This document shows positions 20,461 through 32,420 of a stretch of DNA of 64,000 nucleotides, piece by piece. The translations under genes were made by a program, and so were the position numbers. The stretch's first letter is position 1. Each line of letters starts with the position of its first letter. Source of the stretch: Budorcas taxicolor (taxonomy: Eukaryota; Chordata; Mammalia; Artiodactyla; Bovidae); the NCBI RefSeq assembly GCF_023091745.1, contig NC_068910.1:95050170-95114169 (forward strand), read 5' to 3'. The notes under the pieces were generated by a model. It was not told the DNA's origin. It saw only the letters and a list, made by a program, of their open reading frames with translations, and did not search any database.

Positions 20461-21374
20461 TATTCATTCAGCTGAGTTTTCTTGAGCGAAAAATTAATCT
20501 AGATGCCATCAGAGTAAAATATACTTAGAAATGCATTTCAACTTGAATATAAAACTGGTAATTAGAGAACTTTGCATATAAAAAAGAAAACTCTTCACCT
20601 GAAATAACCCACTGCCTGCTGTTCATTTGCATATCCTCACTTTAACAGTTAGATTCAAGCAGTCAGAATATGTTAATAGCTGCACCCATTTCATATCCTA
20701 ATGCAGGAAATCCAATAGCTCAATGATAGGCATATATGTGCTTTACAGAGAATCTCTGAAATTACTTGGCAAAGGAAAAATATTTCGTGCAGCTCTGCAC
20801 AAGTTCTCAGAAAGCCCTTTCAGGCACTTCGGTGAGCAGTCCATCAGCACCAGTTTTAAACTGCAGAAATGGCATCTTTCTACCACAGGCACTATGTAAT
20901 CTGAATTTTAATCATCTGCTTTTCTTACCATGTCTAATCCTTCTCTATCTAGTCTCAAACAGCCAATCAATATAGCTTTACCTTATAAAGAAGTCTGTTA
21001 CAGAAGTTCTTCTTTGGGAGAGAAATTCTGTGGCAGCTAATGAAATGTTCTTGGTTCAAATTAGGAAGTAGAAATTTAAAATTTAGTTAAGTAACCTCAT
21101 ATGACTCTCTGTTACTACACTAAATCTCTGTTTAATTTCATACTTCAGATTTCCTAAGCATTACTCAAGGCATTGTTTGGAATGAAGGTCTCTAATATCT
21201 ACACCTGGAAATGTAAATTTAATTAGTACAGATGTGATCTGCATTTCAATGCTTTTAACAATCACATGAGTTATTCTTATACCATCTTGAGAAATTTTAT
21301 TTTAGACTGTTTGACAAAAAATACATAAATTATATAGCAAATGCCAATGGTATACAGGAGTTACAAACACATAC
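20461..21374. other. Unique intergenic DNA
   Basis: No recognised repeat or gene. It ends at the duplication of the next SINE. Confidence 0.45.
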
Positions 21375-21381
21375 CTATATA

Positions 21382-21587
21382 TTCTTAGTCGCTCAGTCAT
21401 GTCCAACTCTTTACAACTCCATGGACCATAGCCCGCCAGGTTCCTCTGTCCATGAGATTCTTCCAGGCAAGAATACTGGAGTGGGTTGCCATGCTGTCCT
21501 CCAGGGGATCTTCCCAACCCAGGGTTCGGACCCAAGTCTCTCCCTTGCAGGTGGATTCTTTATCGTCTGAGCCACTGGGAAGCCCAT
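21382..21587 (-). mobile_element. Bov-tA SINE, antisense
   Basis: Full-length reversed copy from AGTCGCTCAGTCATGTCC to GCCACTGGGAAGCCC. The CTATATA duplication lies at 21375-21381 and 21588-21594. Identity to the common Bov-tA form is good. Confidence 0.95.
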
Positions 21588-21680
21588 CTATATAATAAAA
21601 TCTAAATCAAATATTTTCATGTATTTCAATAATTTCCTTCTCCCTAGTTCCCAAATATGTATATATAATTTTGTTTTTCT

Positions 21681-21740
21681 CTCTGTGTGTGTATATACGT
21701 ATGTGTATATATATATATATGTGTAGTGTATATATATATA
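21681..21740. repeat. Compound (GT)n(TA)n microsatellite
   Basis: GTGTGT passes into TATACGTATGTG and then two AT runs separated by GTGTAGTG. No link to a SINE tail is apparent. Confidence 0.92.
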
Positions 21741-22024
21741 GCCAACAGGAGAACATAATAATTGCAGTTGTAAATTAGAACATTGAATCCTAACTAGAAA
21801 GTGTTAGCTCAAGTTGCCAAATGCTCAACACCTGCTTGGTTCTTTGGGATAGTATATCATGAAGTCAACAGATGTGATTTTTCACTGGACCAGAGGAGAA
21901 TAATGTCAATTAGTTAATAAACTCAGTTTTATAGACCACTTGGAGATAATTATCCTAGAATGTGAAAATGTAGTACATGCTTTCACAATATATAATAGTT
22001 TATATATAATTAATCCCAACTCTG

Positions 22025-22115
22025 GTTTCTGTTTCATGTTCTATTTGCTTATTAATTTCTGCATCTGCAATCCCTAGACCTAGAAAGTACTCAGTCAATG
22101 TTAGTAGTTGAATAG
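22025..22115 (+). repeat. L2-like 3' end fragment
   Basis: CTAGACCTAGAAAGTACTCA and GTCAATGTTAGTAGTTGAAT follow the L2 3' pattern (AGCACATAGTAGGTGCTCAA...). It is short and diverged. A MIR 3' end is the alternative. Confidence 0.4.
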
Positions 22116-24028
22116 ATACTTGCTTCTGAGTATATTTTTGGAAACTACAACAATTAACTGGTGTACTCAGACCCAAATGGTATCTCTCTTTACTTCCTTG
22201 TTTTGCTTGTCATAACCATTTGTATTAAAAGCCAATTTTGGTGGGGCTGGTGGCAACGTTTCAAACTGAAGAGCCCTGCTTGGTGAGATAGTTTTAACAC
22301 TTCCTTTCTTGAGCGATATTTTGGAATACTTCCCAGTACTACCTTGAAAACAGATGGGACAGGGAAAAGATGAGTCTGTCAACAGGTCTCTATTAGTACT
22401 TCAGTTTCTGTCAAATAGTCCACTGGCACGTTTACTTTTCCTTCTTAGCTATTCACGATCCAAACATCAGGCTGTTACCTGATGAACTGCTCCCTGTCAG
22501 TGTAGGCAGCAGTCTGGACAGAACACCAGTACCTCAGCAGCCTACTCAGATGAGAAGCACACAGCAGCATTCCATGTAGGAGGAATAATTAGTGGCGATC
22601 ATTTGAAAGGGTCAAACTTAATCCACTTCCCATTGTGCCTGAATCCCCAGTTTAAAGTCAAGTTCACTTTTTTAAAGAATGCTTACCGTTGTCTGATTGA
22701 GTTTAGTTGTATGACGGAAACATAAATCTGGCATATAATGAACAGCATGCCAAATACACAGAAACCACTGTTTGACTGAGCAGTTTGATTCAGAGGTTTA
22801 AATAGGCCACATTTTACTTGTCTGCCTTTCACTGAGTTCAATAACATACCCATGTGCCAGGAACCTTCTCGAATAAAGGACAATGTATTAGTATAAGTTT
22901 AATAAAAAAAAATGCTACTGTTTTCATATTTGTTTATTAAAAATAAAATAAAAATATATTTTACAGTAATAGCCTGAAAAATAATTTAGGAATGATCCCT
23001 GAGAGACTGTTTTGTAGGTATTTTCAACTATTTTTATATATTTTTGATTTACTCTTTTGCTTCTTGTTTCACATTCATTATAAAGTTATTTTATTGTATA
23101 CATTGCATGAGGATAAAATTAAATTAGAAATTAAAGTGAATTTTAAGTATAGACTTCTTTCTGATATTGCTTAGCTGAAAAGGCAATATTTAATAGATAT
23201 CAAAGGATTCACTTTTGAGAAAATTCATTCAAAAAACACTTCTTTTGATATCTAATCAATTCCCAAGTATACACTGACAAATTTAGAAAAGTATGCAAAA
23301 ATAGAAGTGATAATATTGTATGTTTCCAAAAGTGATTTATAAAATTGTTCATTTTTGTCACAGCAAAACCATTTTCTTTTTTACTTATACTTTACATAAT
23401 TAAAGAAACTGTAATAATGTTGATTTGCCTTAAGTTCTGCCCATTAGAGTTTTCAATAACTTGTAGAAAATGGTTAAATCTTACAAAATTATTTTTCAAC
23501 TTCAATTCAAATTAATTGAAAGAATTGCCCTGAAATAGTCCAACATAAGTTGGAATAAACTAGAAAGGAAGTAAAAATTTAAAAGAACATTTCTATTTAA
23601 ATTGATATTAAGAAATAATATCATTTTACCAGTCAACACTTTCATAATCCGGAAATATAAAAGAAGCTTCTTATCTGTAAGGAGGCAGATGCTCCTGAAT
23701 TAATTTTTGTATATCACTTGGAATTTAGTCTTTAGGTGACATAAAATTTATCATACATGGTATAAGGCAGAAATATTACAAAGAACCTCTGTGTCATTTA
23801 TTGGACTCTTTTAAGAAAATAACTGAAAAAGGCAAGGCTCATTCTCTTAATTATGTATTCTTGTTGATGAGCTATTTTTATTCCATCAAAGATGTCAGCA
23901 TTCTCAATTTTTAATAATCTTTTAAAAATTATATTTAAGTAAAATTTTTAAAATTTGGAAAGCAAGTAAAAGGTTTAGCAAAGTTAACATCTATTGAATA
24001 CAATATCACATAAAATATTAGAATTACT
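22116..24028. other. Unique AT-rich intergenic DNA
   Basis: About 1.9 kb without a recognised element. The part at 22150-22660 is less AT-rich and holds a 71-codon minus frame (22167-22382), which I do not recognise. Confidence 0.45.
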
Positions 24029-24038
24029 CAAATTAAAA

Positions 24039-24297
24039 CGGAGACGGCAATGGCACCCCACTCCAGTACTCTTGCCTGGAAAATCCCATGGACAGAGGAG
24101 CCTGGTAGGCTGCAGTCCATGGGGTCGCTAAGTCAGACAAGACTGAGCGACTTCACTTTCATGCATTTGAGAAGGAAATGGCAACCCACTCCAGTGTTCT
24201 TGCCTGGAGAATCCCAGGGATGGGGGAGCCTGGTGGGCTGCCGTCTCTGGGGTCACACAGAGTCGGACACGACTGAAGTGACTTAGCAGCTTAGCAG
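24039..24297 (+). mobile_element. Bov-A2 SINE
   Basis: Both units are present: GGAGACGGCAATGGCACCCC at the start and the conserved GGAGAAGGAAATGGCAACCC later, ending GACTTAGCAGCTTAGCAG. The duplication CAAATTAAAA flanks it at 24029-24038 and 24298-24307. Confidence 0.95.
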
Positions 24298-24460
24298 CAA
24301 ATTAAAAACTATTCTACAACTAACCTAATATGCTCAGATTTTCATAGAACCAACATAGTATCCTCTACTCAATAATTTGTAATCTAGTTGGATAGACGGG
24401 ATAAGAAAATTAAAAACATAATAAAATTGTGTATTAGAGTAATCTCATTTTTGTTACACA

Positions 24461-25183
24461 TTTTTTTGGGGCTCCAAAATCACTGCAGATGGTGATTGCA
24501 GCCATGAAATTAAAAGATGCTTACTCCTTGGAAGGAAAGTTATGACCAACCTAGATAGCATATTAAAAAGCAGAGACATTACTTTGCCAAAAAAGGTCCG
24601 TCTAGTCAAGGCTATGGTTTCTCCTGTGGTCATGTATGGAGGTGAGAGCTGGACAGTGAAGAAAGCTGAGCGCCGAAGAATTGATGCTTTTGAACTGTGG
24701 TGTTGGAGAAGACTCTTGAGAGTCCCTTGGACTGCAAGGAGATCCAACCAGTCCATTCTAAAGGAGATCAGTCCTGGGTGTTTGTTGGAAAGTGAAATGA
24801 AGTCACTCAGTCATGTCTGACTATTTGAGACCCCATGGGCTGTAGCCTACCAGTCTCTTCCATTCATGGGATTTTCCAGGCAAGAGTACTGGAATGGTTT
24901 GCCATTTATTGGAAGGACTGATGCTAAAACTGAAACTCCAATACTTTGGCCACCTCATGCGAAGATCTGACTCATTGAAAAAGACTCTGATGCTGGGAGG
25001 GATTGGGGACAGGAGGAGAAGGGGACAACAGAGGATGAGATGGCTGGATGGCATCATCGACTCAATGGACATGAGTTTGAGTGAACTCTGGGAGTTGGTG
25101 ATGGACAGGGAGGCCTAGCATACTGCAATTCGTGGGGTCGCAAAGAGTGGGACACAGCTGAGTGACTGAACTGAACTGAACTC
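24461..25183 (+). mobile_element. BovB LINE 3' fragment, hosting a Bov-tA piece
   Basis: 5' truncated; it starts at GGGGCTCCAAAATCACTGCA and reaches the BovB end CTGAACTGAACTGAAC. Plus frames at 24542-24787 and 24906-25118 encode the C-terminal domain, including WCWRRLLRVPW and the GDRRRRGQQRMRW basic stretch. TTGTTACACAT (left) and TTGTTAACAT (right, 25187 on) look like an imperfect duplication. A SINE fragment at 24788-24905 interrupts it. Confidence 0.93.
24788..24905 (-). mobile_element. Bov-tA tail fragment nested in BovB
   Basis: Reversed tail part only (GTCACTCAGTCATGTCTGAC to GGCAAGAGTACTGGAATGG). TTTGTTGGA on the left and TTTATTGGA on the right look like the target duplication of the BovB sequence, with one change. 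The tRNA-like head is missing, so it was 5' truncated on insertion. Confidence 0.88.
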
Positions 25184-25217
25184 TTTGTTAACATTATATA
25201 TTACTATATATTAGGTG

Positions 25218-25412
25218 GTCTTCACAGATGGCAGGTAGCCAGTGCTGGATATTCAAGAGATGGGGGGTTTGATTCCAAGGGTCAGAGAGATCCCCTGGAG
25301 TAGGAAATGGCAACTTCCTCCAGTATTCTCAGCTGGAAAATTCCATGGTTGGAGGAGCCGGGCAGTCTACAGTCCATGGAGTCACAAGAGTTCTATAGTA
25401 TTTAGCGAGTGA
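25218..25412 (+). mobile_element. Bov-tA SINE, diverged
   Basis: The head is degenerate, with GGTAGCCAGTGCTGG and the B-box-like GGGTTTGATTCCAAGGGTCA. The tail is clear (GATCCCCTGGAGTAGGAAAT to CTACAGTCCATGGAGTCACA). The end near 25412 is approximate. Confidence 0.82.
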
Positions 25413-25431
25413 ACAAGAACTATATAGTGTA

Positions 25432-25530
25432 TTATTTCCTGGAGAATCCCATGGATAGAGGAGCCTGGTGGGCTATAGTCCACAGGGTCGCAAAGAGTCA
25501 GACATGACTGAGTTCACTTTCACTTTCACA
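25432..25530 (+). mobile_element. Bov-tA 3' fragment
   Basis: Starts within the tail at CCTGGAGAATCCCATGGATA and ends in GAGTTCACTTTCACTTTCAC. It is more conserved than its neighbour, so it is a separate 5'-truncated insertion. Confidence 0.87.
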
Positions 25531-25629
25531 CTACTACTCAGTGAAGGATAAGACCTCTAAGTAAAAGCCTGCTTGGTGAAGAGTAGGCGCGCTAAGCAAT
25601 GGCCGAAGGAAATGGAGTATATAGCATGG

Positions 25630-25834
25630 TTTGTTGTCAGTTGCTAACTTGTGTCTGACTCTTCCTGCATCATGGACTGTAGCATGCCAGGGTTCTCTGT
25701 CCTTCACTAACTCCCAGAGTTTTCTCAGATTCATGTCCACTGAGTCAGTGATGGTATTTAAGCAACTTATCCTGTGCCTCCCCTTTTTGTTTTGCCTTCA
25801 GTCTCTTTCATCATCAGGATCTTTTCCAACAGAG
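25630..25834 (-). mobile_element. BovB LINE 3' end, antisense
   Basis: The reversed BovB terminus (TGTTGTCAGTTGCTAACTTG) leads into CACTAACTCCCAGAGTTTTC and GTCAGTGATG, the stretch that encodes the end of the ORF. It is only about 200 bases long and quite diverged. Confidence 0.85.
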
Positions 25835-25839
25835 AAGAA

Positions 25840-27040
25840 GCAAGGTCATCTCAGAGATAGAGGACAATATATGAGGTGGGGGGAGGAAAAAAAATAAAAC
25901 TTAATATGAGTATGGAGATAAGGAAACTGATCTGACTAAATCTACCTAACTTTTCTTTAAGGACTTCTTTTACATAGAAAGATATGAAATCATCCAGGAA
26001 GAGAGCCAGCCCATATAGATTTTGAGAATTTAGAAAATAAAGATATTTTTGCACAGAGTATTTCAGAAATGAAAGGGTGAATTATTTTGCTTTGTTTCAT
26101 AAAACATCAGACTGGAATGAGCTTGAAATGTTGCCAAATTTATTATGAGTTCCTACGATTAGTACAAAAAGACACCAATAATCTGAAATTGGTGCCATCT
26201 TTACCTCTGAATGTATAAAGAAATTTTCAATTACCCTTTCTTCCACCCGAAGTTGGAATTAAATGACAAAATCATAAACATTAAAAGGCATATCTTCTCT
26301 TTCCTTCTTCCAACCCATTTTAATCCAGCAGAATATATTCTTATGCTTCCAAATATATTTCCATATATTAACACTTTAAATGATATAAACTAATCTCTTC
26401 TTATTTTATGGAGACAATTTTCTTCTTCTTATGGCTTTATCTCCATATTTTTTCTACCTTTCCTATTGCAAAGTATTAAAAAGTTATTTTTCTCAGAATG
26501 TTATTTTATGGTTTTGAACATTCATTAATTTTAAGAATCAAGTAGAAGAGTGATAAAGAAAAAGAAAAATACCTGATTTTTTTCTCTTTGTGGTTCAGCT
26601 TAATTAGGAGCCAGAACCATTTACAGTAGTTCATTAATACAATGATCAAAATTAGAATTTGAGAAATGTTGATGACAAAATAAAAGAATGACAAAGAGGA
26701 GTGAAAAAGATAAATGGAGAAATTTTAGTTGAAATAATCTTGTTGTATATTCTTCTAAGGCTTAGGTTAAACACATGGTACTAATTTGTCTGTTTTGTTC
26801 AGATACACAGCAATATTCTAAAATTGAAACAAAAAGTGATAGTGAAATATTCCTCATTAAAAGATATCTGTTTGCAACTACTTTGTTTCTCTACTTAACA
26901 AAAGAAAAACAAAAATTCTCAGATTTCTAGAACTGGAAGAAATAAAGGAATTAGTCAATCAAGTGATTATATATAGAACATTTGTAATTTTGAAGAACAT
27001 ACATGCAGTACAAAACTTACATTTATTAATATTACTATGT
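25840..27040. other. Unique AT-rich intergenic DNA
   Basis: A purine-rich stretch at 25860-25900 and ordinary AT-rich DNA. No repeat or gene recognised. Confidence 0.45.
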
Positions 27041-27042
27041 CT

Positions 27043-27400
27043 TTTATGTTATTTATTTTTAATTGGAGGATAATTGCTTTACAGTACTGTGTTGAAATGA
27101 AGTGAAGTGAAAGTCTCTCAGCCATGTCCGACTCTTTGTGACCCCATGGACTGTACAGTTCATGAAATTCTCCAGGCCAGAATACTGGAATGGGTAGCCA
27201 TTTCCTTCTCAGGGGAACTTCCCAACCCAGGGATCAAATCCAGGTATCCCTCTGCAGGCAGATTCTTTACCAGCTGAGCCACCAGGGAAGCCCCACAGTG
27301 TTGTGTTGATTCTACCAAATATCAACCTGATTCAACTATAGGTTCACCTATCTTATATATCCAATTCTATATATAAATATATCCTCACATATCCATTTAT
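27043..27400 (-). mobile_element. L1 3' UTR fragment, antisense, split by a SINE
   Basis: AATTGGAGGATAATTGCTTT at 27061-27080 is the reversed ruminant L1 3' end. The sequence continues after the SINE as GTTGTGTTGATTCTACCAAA. It is 5' truncated and soon becomes unrecognisable. Confidence 0.78.
27096..27294 (-). mobile_element. Bov-tA SINE inside the L1 fragment
   Basis: Reversed full copy ending in GAGCCACCAGGGAAGCCCC. A 15 bp duplication of L1 sequence surrounds it: ACAGTACTGTGTTGA (27081-27095) and ACAGTGTTGTGTTGA (27295-27309), with two changes. Confidence 0.95.
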
Positions 27401-27552
27401 CAGATCTATATTTCCATTCTAATACTTTTTCTAATATACCCAAACAATTTTATCCAAAAGAATGTAGCTACTGTTATATATATTATCACACACATACACA
27501 CGCTCACTGAAGAAGAATTAGAAGCACAAGAAAGATGAAGAGAATGAGAAGG

Positions 27553-27754
27553 TGAAGGTGAAGTCGTTCAGTCATGTCCGACTCTTTGCGACCCCATGGA
27601 CTTCTCGGTCCATGGGATTCTCCAGGCAAGAATACTGGAGTGGATTGCCATATCCTTCTCCAGGGGATCTTCCTGACCCAGGGACCAAACCCGGGTCTCC
27701 CGCATTGGAGGCAGACGCTTTAACCTCTGAGCCACCAAGGAAGCCCTGGGGAAG
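27553..27754 (-). mobile_element. Bov-tA SINE, antisense
   Basis: Reversed copy from GAAGTCGTTCAGTCATGTCC to GAGCCACCAAGGAAGCCC. GAATGAGAAGG (27542-27552) and GAATGAAGAAGG (27755-27766) may be its duplication. CpG sites are still present (GACCAAACCCGGGTCTCCCG), a sign of relative youth. Confidence 0.93.
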
Positions 27755-27859
27755 GAATGAAGAAGGAAAGAAGAGAGGAAAAATAAAGCTTAAAAAATCC
27801 TTTAAGGTTTCTCAGGACATATGAAAGATCATCTACTATGTTTGCATAATATGAATAAT

Positions 27860-28185
27860 TTTTACCTTGATTCAATTTACCTTGATTCATGGATCTAACA
27901 TTCCAGATCTCTATGCAATACTGTTTTGTACAGCACTGAACTTTACCTTCAACACCAGACATATCCACAACTGAGTGCTGTTTGTACTTTGGCCCAGGCT
28001 TTTCATTCTTTGTGGTGCTATTTCTCTGCTCTTCCCCAGTAGCATATTGGATAACCTACTGATCTGGGGGTGGGGGCTCAACTTCTGGTGTCATTTCTTT
28101 TTGTCTTTTCATCCTGTTCATATGAATCTCAAGGCAAGAATATTGAAGTGGTTTGCCATTCCCTTCTCCAGTGGACCATGTTTTG
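27860..28185 (-). mobile_element. Inverted 5' part of a BovB LINE
   Basis: Read on the minus strand this is the start region of BovB, from CTGACAAAACATGGTCCACT at 28166-28185 to the endonuclease start, where CCTKQYCIEIWNVRSMN remains readable (27968 downwards). It directly abuts the sense BovB piece at 28186, so both came from one RNA. The parent ORF's N-terminal endonuclease beginning is here; the middle of the endonuclease is absent. Confidence 0.88.
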
Positions 28186-29755
28186 TCAGAAGAGGTGGTA
28201 AGAATACACAAAAGAACTATACAAAAAAGATTTAATGACTGGATAACCACAATGCCATTGTCACTCACCTAGAGCCAGATATCCTGTAGTGTGAAGTCAA
28301 GTTGGCCTTAGGAAGTATCACTACAAACAAAGCTACTGGAAGCAATAGAATTCCAGCTGAGCTATTTCAAATCCCAATAGATGATGCTGACAAAGTGCTG
28401 CACTCAATATGCTATCAAATTTGGAAAACTCAGCAATGGTCACAGGACTAGAAAAGGTCTGTTTTCATCCTAATCCCAAAGAAAGGCAATGCCAAAGAAT
28501 GTTCAGACTGCCTCACAATTGTGCTCATTCCACTTGATAGCAAGGTAATACTCCAAAAATTTCAAGCTCAGCTTTAGCAGTTTGTGAACTGAGAAATTTC
28601 AGATGTGCAAGCTGGATTTAGAAAAGACAGAGGAACCAGAGATCAACTTGCCAACATCCATTGAATCATAGAAAAAGCAAGGCAATCCCATAAAAATATC
28701 TAGTTCTGCTCCATTGACTGTGTGGGTCACCACAAACTGTGGAAAACTCTTGAATAGATGGGAATAGCAGACAATCTTACCTATCTCCTGAGAAACCTGT
28801 ATTCAGATCAAGAAGCAATAGTTAGAATTGGATATGGAATAGCAAACTCTTCCAAATTGGGAAAGGAATGTTTCAAAGCTGTTTATTGTCACCTTGCTTA
28901 TTTACCTTAGTGCAGAGTACATCATGAGAAATGCCAGGCTGGATGAAACACAAGCTGGAATCAAGATTGCTGGAAGAAATATCAACAACCACAGATATGC
29001 AGATGATACCACCCTAATGGCAGAAAGAGAAGAAGAACTAAAGAGCCTCTTGATAAGAGTAAAAGAGGAGAATGAAAAATGTTGGCTTAAAACTCAACAT
29101 TCAAAACACTAAGATCATGGCATCCAGTCCCATCACATGTAGAAAAAGTAGAAAGAGTGACAGATTTTATTTTATTTTATTTTTTTTGGTCTCCAAAATT
29201 ACTGCAGATGGTGACTGCAGACATGAAATTAAAAGACATTTGCTCCTTGGGAAAACAAAAAAAAACAAAACAAAACAAAACAAAACCTAAGACAAACCTA
29301 GGCAGCATATTAAAAAGCAAAGACATCACTTTGCCAGCAAAGGTCCATATAGTCAAAGCTATGCTTTTTTACAGTGGTCATGTATGGCTGTGAATGTTGG
29401 ACTATAAAGAAGGATGAGTGCCAAAGAATTGATGCTTTCAAAACGTGGTGTTGGAGAAAACTCTTGAGAGTCCCTTGGACTTTAAGAAGATCAAACCAGT
29501 CATTCTGGAAATGAACCCTGAATACTCATTGGAAGGACTGATGCTGAAGCTGAAGGTCCAATACTTTGGCCACTTGATGCAAAATGCTGACTCATTGGAA
29601 AAGTCCCCTGATGCTTGGAAAGATTGAAGGCAGCAGGAGAAGGGGATAACAGAGGTTGAGTTTGCACAAACTCTGGGAAATAGTGAAGGACAGGGAAGCC
29701 TGGCATGCTGCAGTTCATGAAATCGCAGAAAGACAGGACTGAGGAATGGAACAAC
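28186..29755 (+). mobile_element. BovB LINE, sense 3' part of a twin-primed copy
   Basis: It begins in the endonuclease-RT linker (AGAGGTGGTAAGAATACACA) and extends to a BovB 3' end with an AACAACAATAACAA tail. The RT palm can still be followed: a stop replaces Trp near 28449, the YADD box is kept in the frame 28894-29112 (residues 35-38), and the C-terminal domain appears at 29445-29627. Frames change several times. A CAAAA expansion sits at 29252-29286. Confidence 0.92.
29252..29286 (+). repeat. (CAAAA)n expansion within BovB
   Basis: About five CAAAA units with a nine-A stretch lie where BovB normally has the GGAAGGAAAG codons. This is a local simple-repeat growth after insertion. Confidence 0.9.
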
Positions 29756-29764
29756 AATAACAAT

Positions 29765-31880
29765 TTTTAGAAATCTCGTGTAGAGTGAATTGTTTTTTCA
29801 TATAGAAAGGTATGGGGAAGGGGATGCTTATTCAATGCATTTCTACATATCTTGTGATCATTTTTTCCCTAGAATATCTTTTTAAGAATGTTTTTTATAA
29901 CATTCTTCTGATTTTATCTGCACCGCTCCCCACCATAGGACTATCAGGTAAGGGAGACTCACGAGAACTTAAAACATATGACATTTGTTGTGCTATAGGT
30001 AATGAAGTCATTTGTTGCTGACTGGAAATCTCATGTCCTCTGTCATCTCATGACACCATGGTGGGATAATTTGTTAGTTTGCAAGTATAGTAAAATCTCA
30101 AAGACTTCAGTTTTTGACTGAAGGAGATTTCTCTTTTGGGGGAAAGTTTCAATGAGGACCTTATAGACATGCATGGGGATATTAGATTAGTTGTCAATTC
30201 TACCTAATGAAACTGTGATTAATTTACTCTGTAGTCCAATGTAGTCGAATAACTGTATAGTAATATATAATCACATCACCAAATCTTGCTCAAAAATGAA
30301 GCATATTCTGTAATGAATGAATTCGGCACTTTACCGAGATCATGGGCAAGCTTGGCTTTTGTTGTTCTGGGAATGAGGCAGAGCTTCAACCTCCACATTT
30401 GTCAATCTGTGCCCATTTATTAGCATGGAAATTGTTCTAGAATCTAGCATCTAGTTGAGAGTAATTGGTAGATGATTTGATTGAAACTGCTGTCACCCAT
30501 CTACCTACTTTTTACAGCAAGACTGCAGATGTTAGAATATTATTTGTCAAGCACACAGTGAGTTAGAGAATTTAGAGATGCTATTTTTCCATGCCACAAA
30601 AATTAGAGAGGATATGCTGAAAAGATAATATACTGTACAGCTGGGTCAATCTTCCAGGCCAAAATGGAATGTCAAAGTGTCAGTTGTGATAATTATAAGA
30701 TACATTATGACTAAATGGACTTCCATCTGGAGCTCTGGCAGAAGAATTATGCCTTGAGAAATTATGCCTTGAGAGATATAGCTCAAAGGGTTGATGGCAC
30801 TTAGTACTGAGTAACCCCTGAACACATTCAATTGGCTATACAGCAGAATTCAGATTGATGGTCACTGACCAACTTTGGCATTCTGCTGAAATATTGCTAC
30901 AATAGACATATCTTAATTGACTGTTAAAAATAAAACAGGAGCTTCCATATGATGTTAATAACTAAAAAGATTAAAACTTAGGATATGAATTTTTGATTTA
31001 ATATTTAACTTAATCCTAAACATATTCCCTTTCTACTCTCTTAATTAGAATAATTAATGTTTTCTTTCCAAACAACAGAAATTGCCTTCATGTCTAAATA
31101 ACCTCAAATGATTGTAGTGTATCTTTCAAATAAAACCTTCATATCTTTGTACTGAATTAACACTGATGTGAGCTTTAGGTGATCTTGCTCTCCCCTAATA
31201 ACTTAATGTGATATTAACAAAATTTGTACTCAGAATTTGTGAAAATGTTCAAAAATTTAGTATCTAATTTCACTCAAGTAATAGTATTACTATTTGCTAT
31301 ACACATACTATTTCTAAAACTTTTAATAGAGGTAATACAAAATGAAGATATTTTAAGGACATTGATATTGAAACACTTACAAACAAATTAGGGATACAAA
31401 ATTTATATGTTTGAAAGGAAGCAAGCAATTAAATTAATTTAGAGATTAGTAATTTGGGGATACATATGTGATTTGAAATTATAATGCTCAGTACACTGAA
31501 TATTATCTGCAGCAGTTCATTGAAAGTGCATAAAGAATGAAATAATCAGAATATAAACCTTCAAATCATGTGAATAGTCATGATTTTCTTCTCTGGATAC
31601 TACTGTGACATTATCTTCCTGGCCAGAAGGTTTAATTTTATGTATAAATTTAATATGTAAAAATATTAAATACTGACCTGTACATAGAATTTTAGAAGCC
31701 ACTGAACTTAGCCATCTCACCAAAGTGACTGTGATTCACTGAAGAAAAAAAAAATTTTTTTTACATTAATCCCTACTCTTCCTATTAAAAACCTGTGTTT
31801 AGAGAAAGTCAGTATATTCTTGACCTTTTTAGTCTCACAGAAAAGTATAATTCATTTATATAGTTTACCTCAACTATCTT
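29765..31880. other. Unique intergenic DNA
   Basis: About 2.1 kb without a recognised transposon except the shared block at 31241-31300. A direct double of ATTATGCCTTGAGA lies at 30747-30775. No gene is recognised. Confidence 0.45.
31241..31300 (+). repeat. Copy B of an unassigned shared block
   Basis: The partner of 18269-18322: GAAAATGTTCAAAAATTTAG at the start, TCACTCAAGTAATAGTATTA in the middle and TATTTGCTAT at the end. About 48 aligned bases show roughly five mismatches plus the 6 bp insertion. Family unknown. Confidence 0.6.
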
Positions 31881-31892
31881 CTTTCTGAGTAC

Positions 31893-32163
31893 TCTTGCTG
31901 CTGCTACTGCTGCTAAGTCGCTTCAGTCGTGTCCGACTCTCTGCGACCGCATAGATGGCAGCCCACCAGGCTCCCCCATCCCTGGGATTCTCCAGGCAAG
32001 AACACTGGAGTGGGTTGCCACTTCCTTTTCCAATGCATGAAAGTGAAAAGTCAAACTGAAGTCGCTCAGTCGTGTCCGACTCTTTGTGACCCCATGGACT
32101 GCAGCCTACCAGGCTCCTCCATCCATGGGATTCTCCAGGCAAAAGTACTGGAATGGGCTGCCA
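31893..32163 (-). mobile_element. Bov-A2 SINE, antisense
   Basis: Complete reversed two-unit copy, from TGCTGCTGCTACTGCTGCTA to AGTACTGGAATGGGCTGCCA. The 8 bp duplication CTGAGTAC is at 31885-31892 and 32164-32171. CpG-containing CGTGTCCGACTC is kept in both units, so it is among the younger insertions. Confidence 0.96.
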
Positions 32164-32420
32164 CTGAGTACGTACTTAATCCAAGTCTATCTATTTCAAA
32201 CAGCTTACATAAATTTTCACTGAAGTTAAACAATAAACTCCAACCTACTAGGTCTTATTGCAAAGAATTAAAATCTCAAGTTTTCAGTGAAAAATAATTC
32301 TTGAAGTATAATTAACAAATTTGTAAGATATTTGAAGTGTACGTTGTGATGATTATATATATATGTATAGTGAAAGAACTTCACAACTAGTTAATTAATG
32401 CATCCATCAGCTCACATTTC

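Noticed and set aside
22167..22382. A 71-codon minus frame with two Cys residues (PCPICF), in less AT-rich DNA.
   Set aside because: No family similarity, no splice or promoter context, and length within chance expectation.
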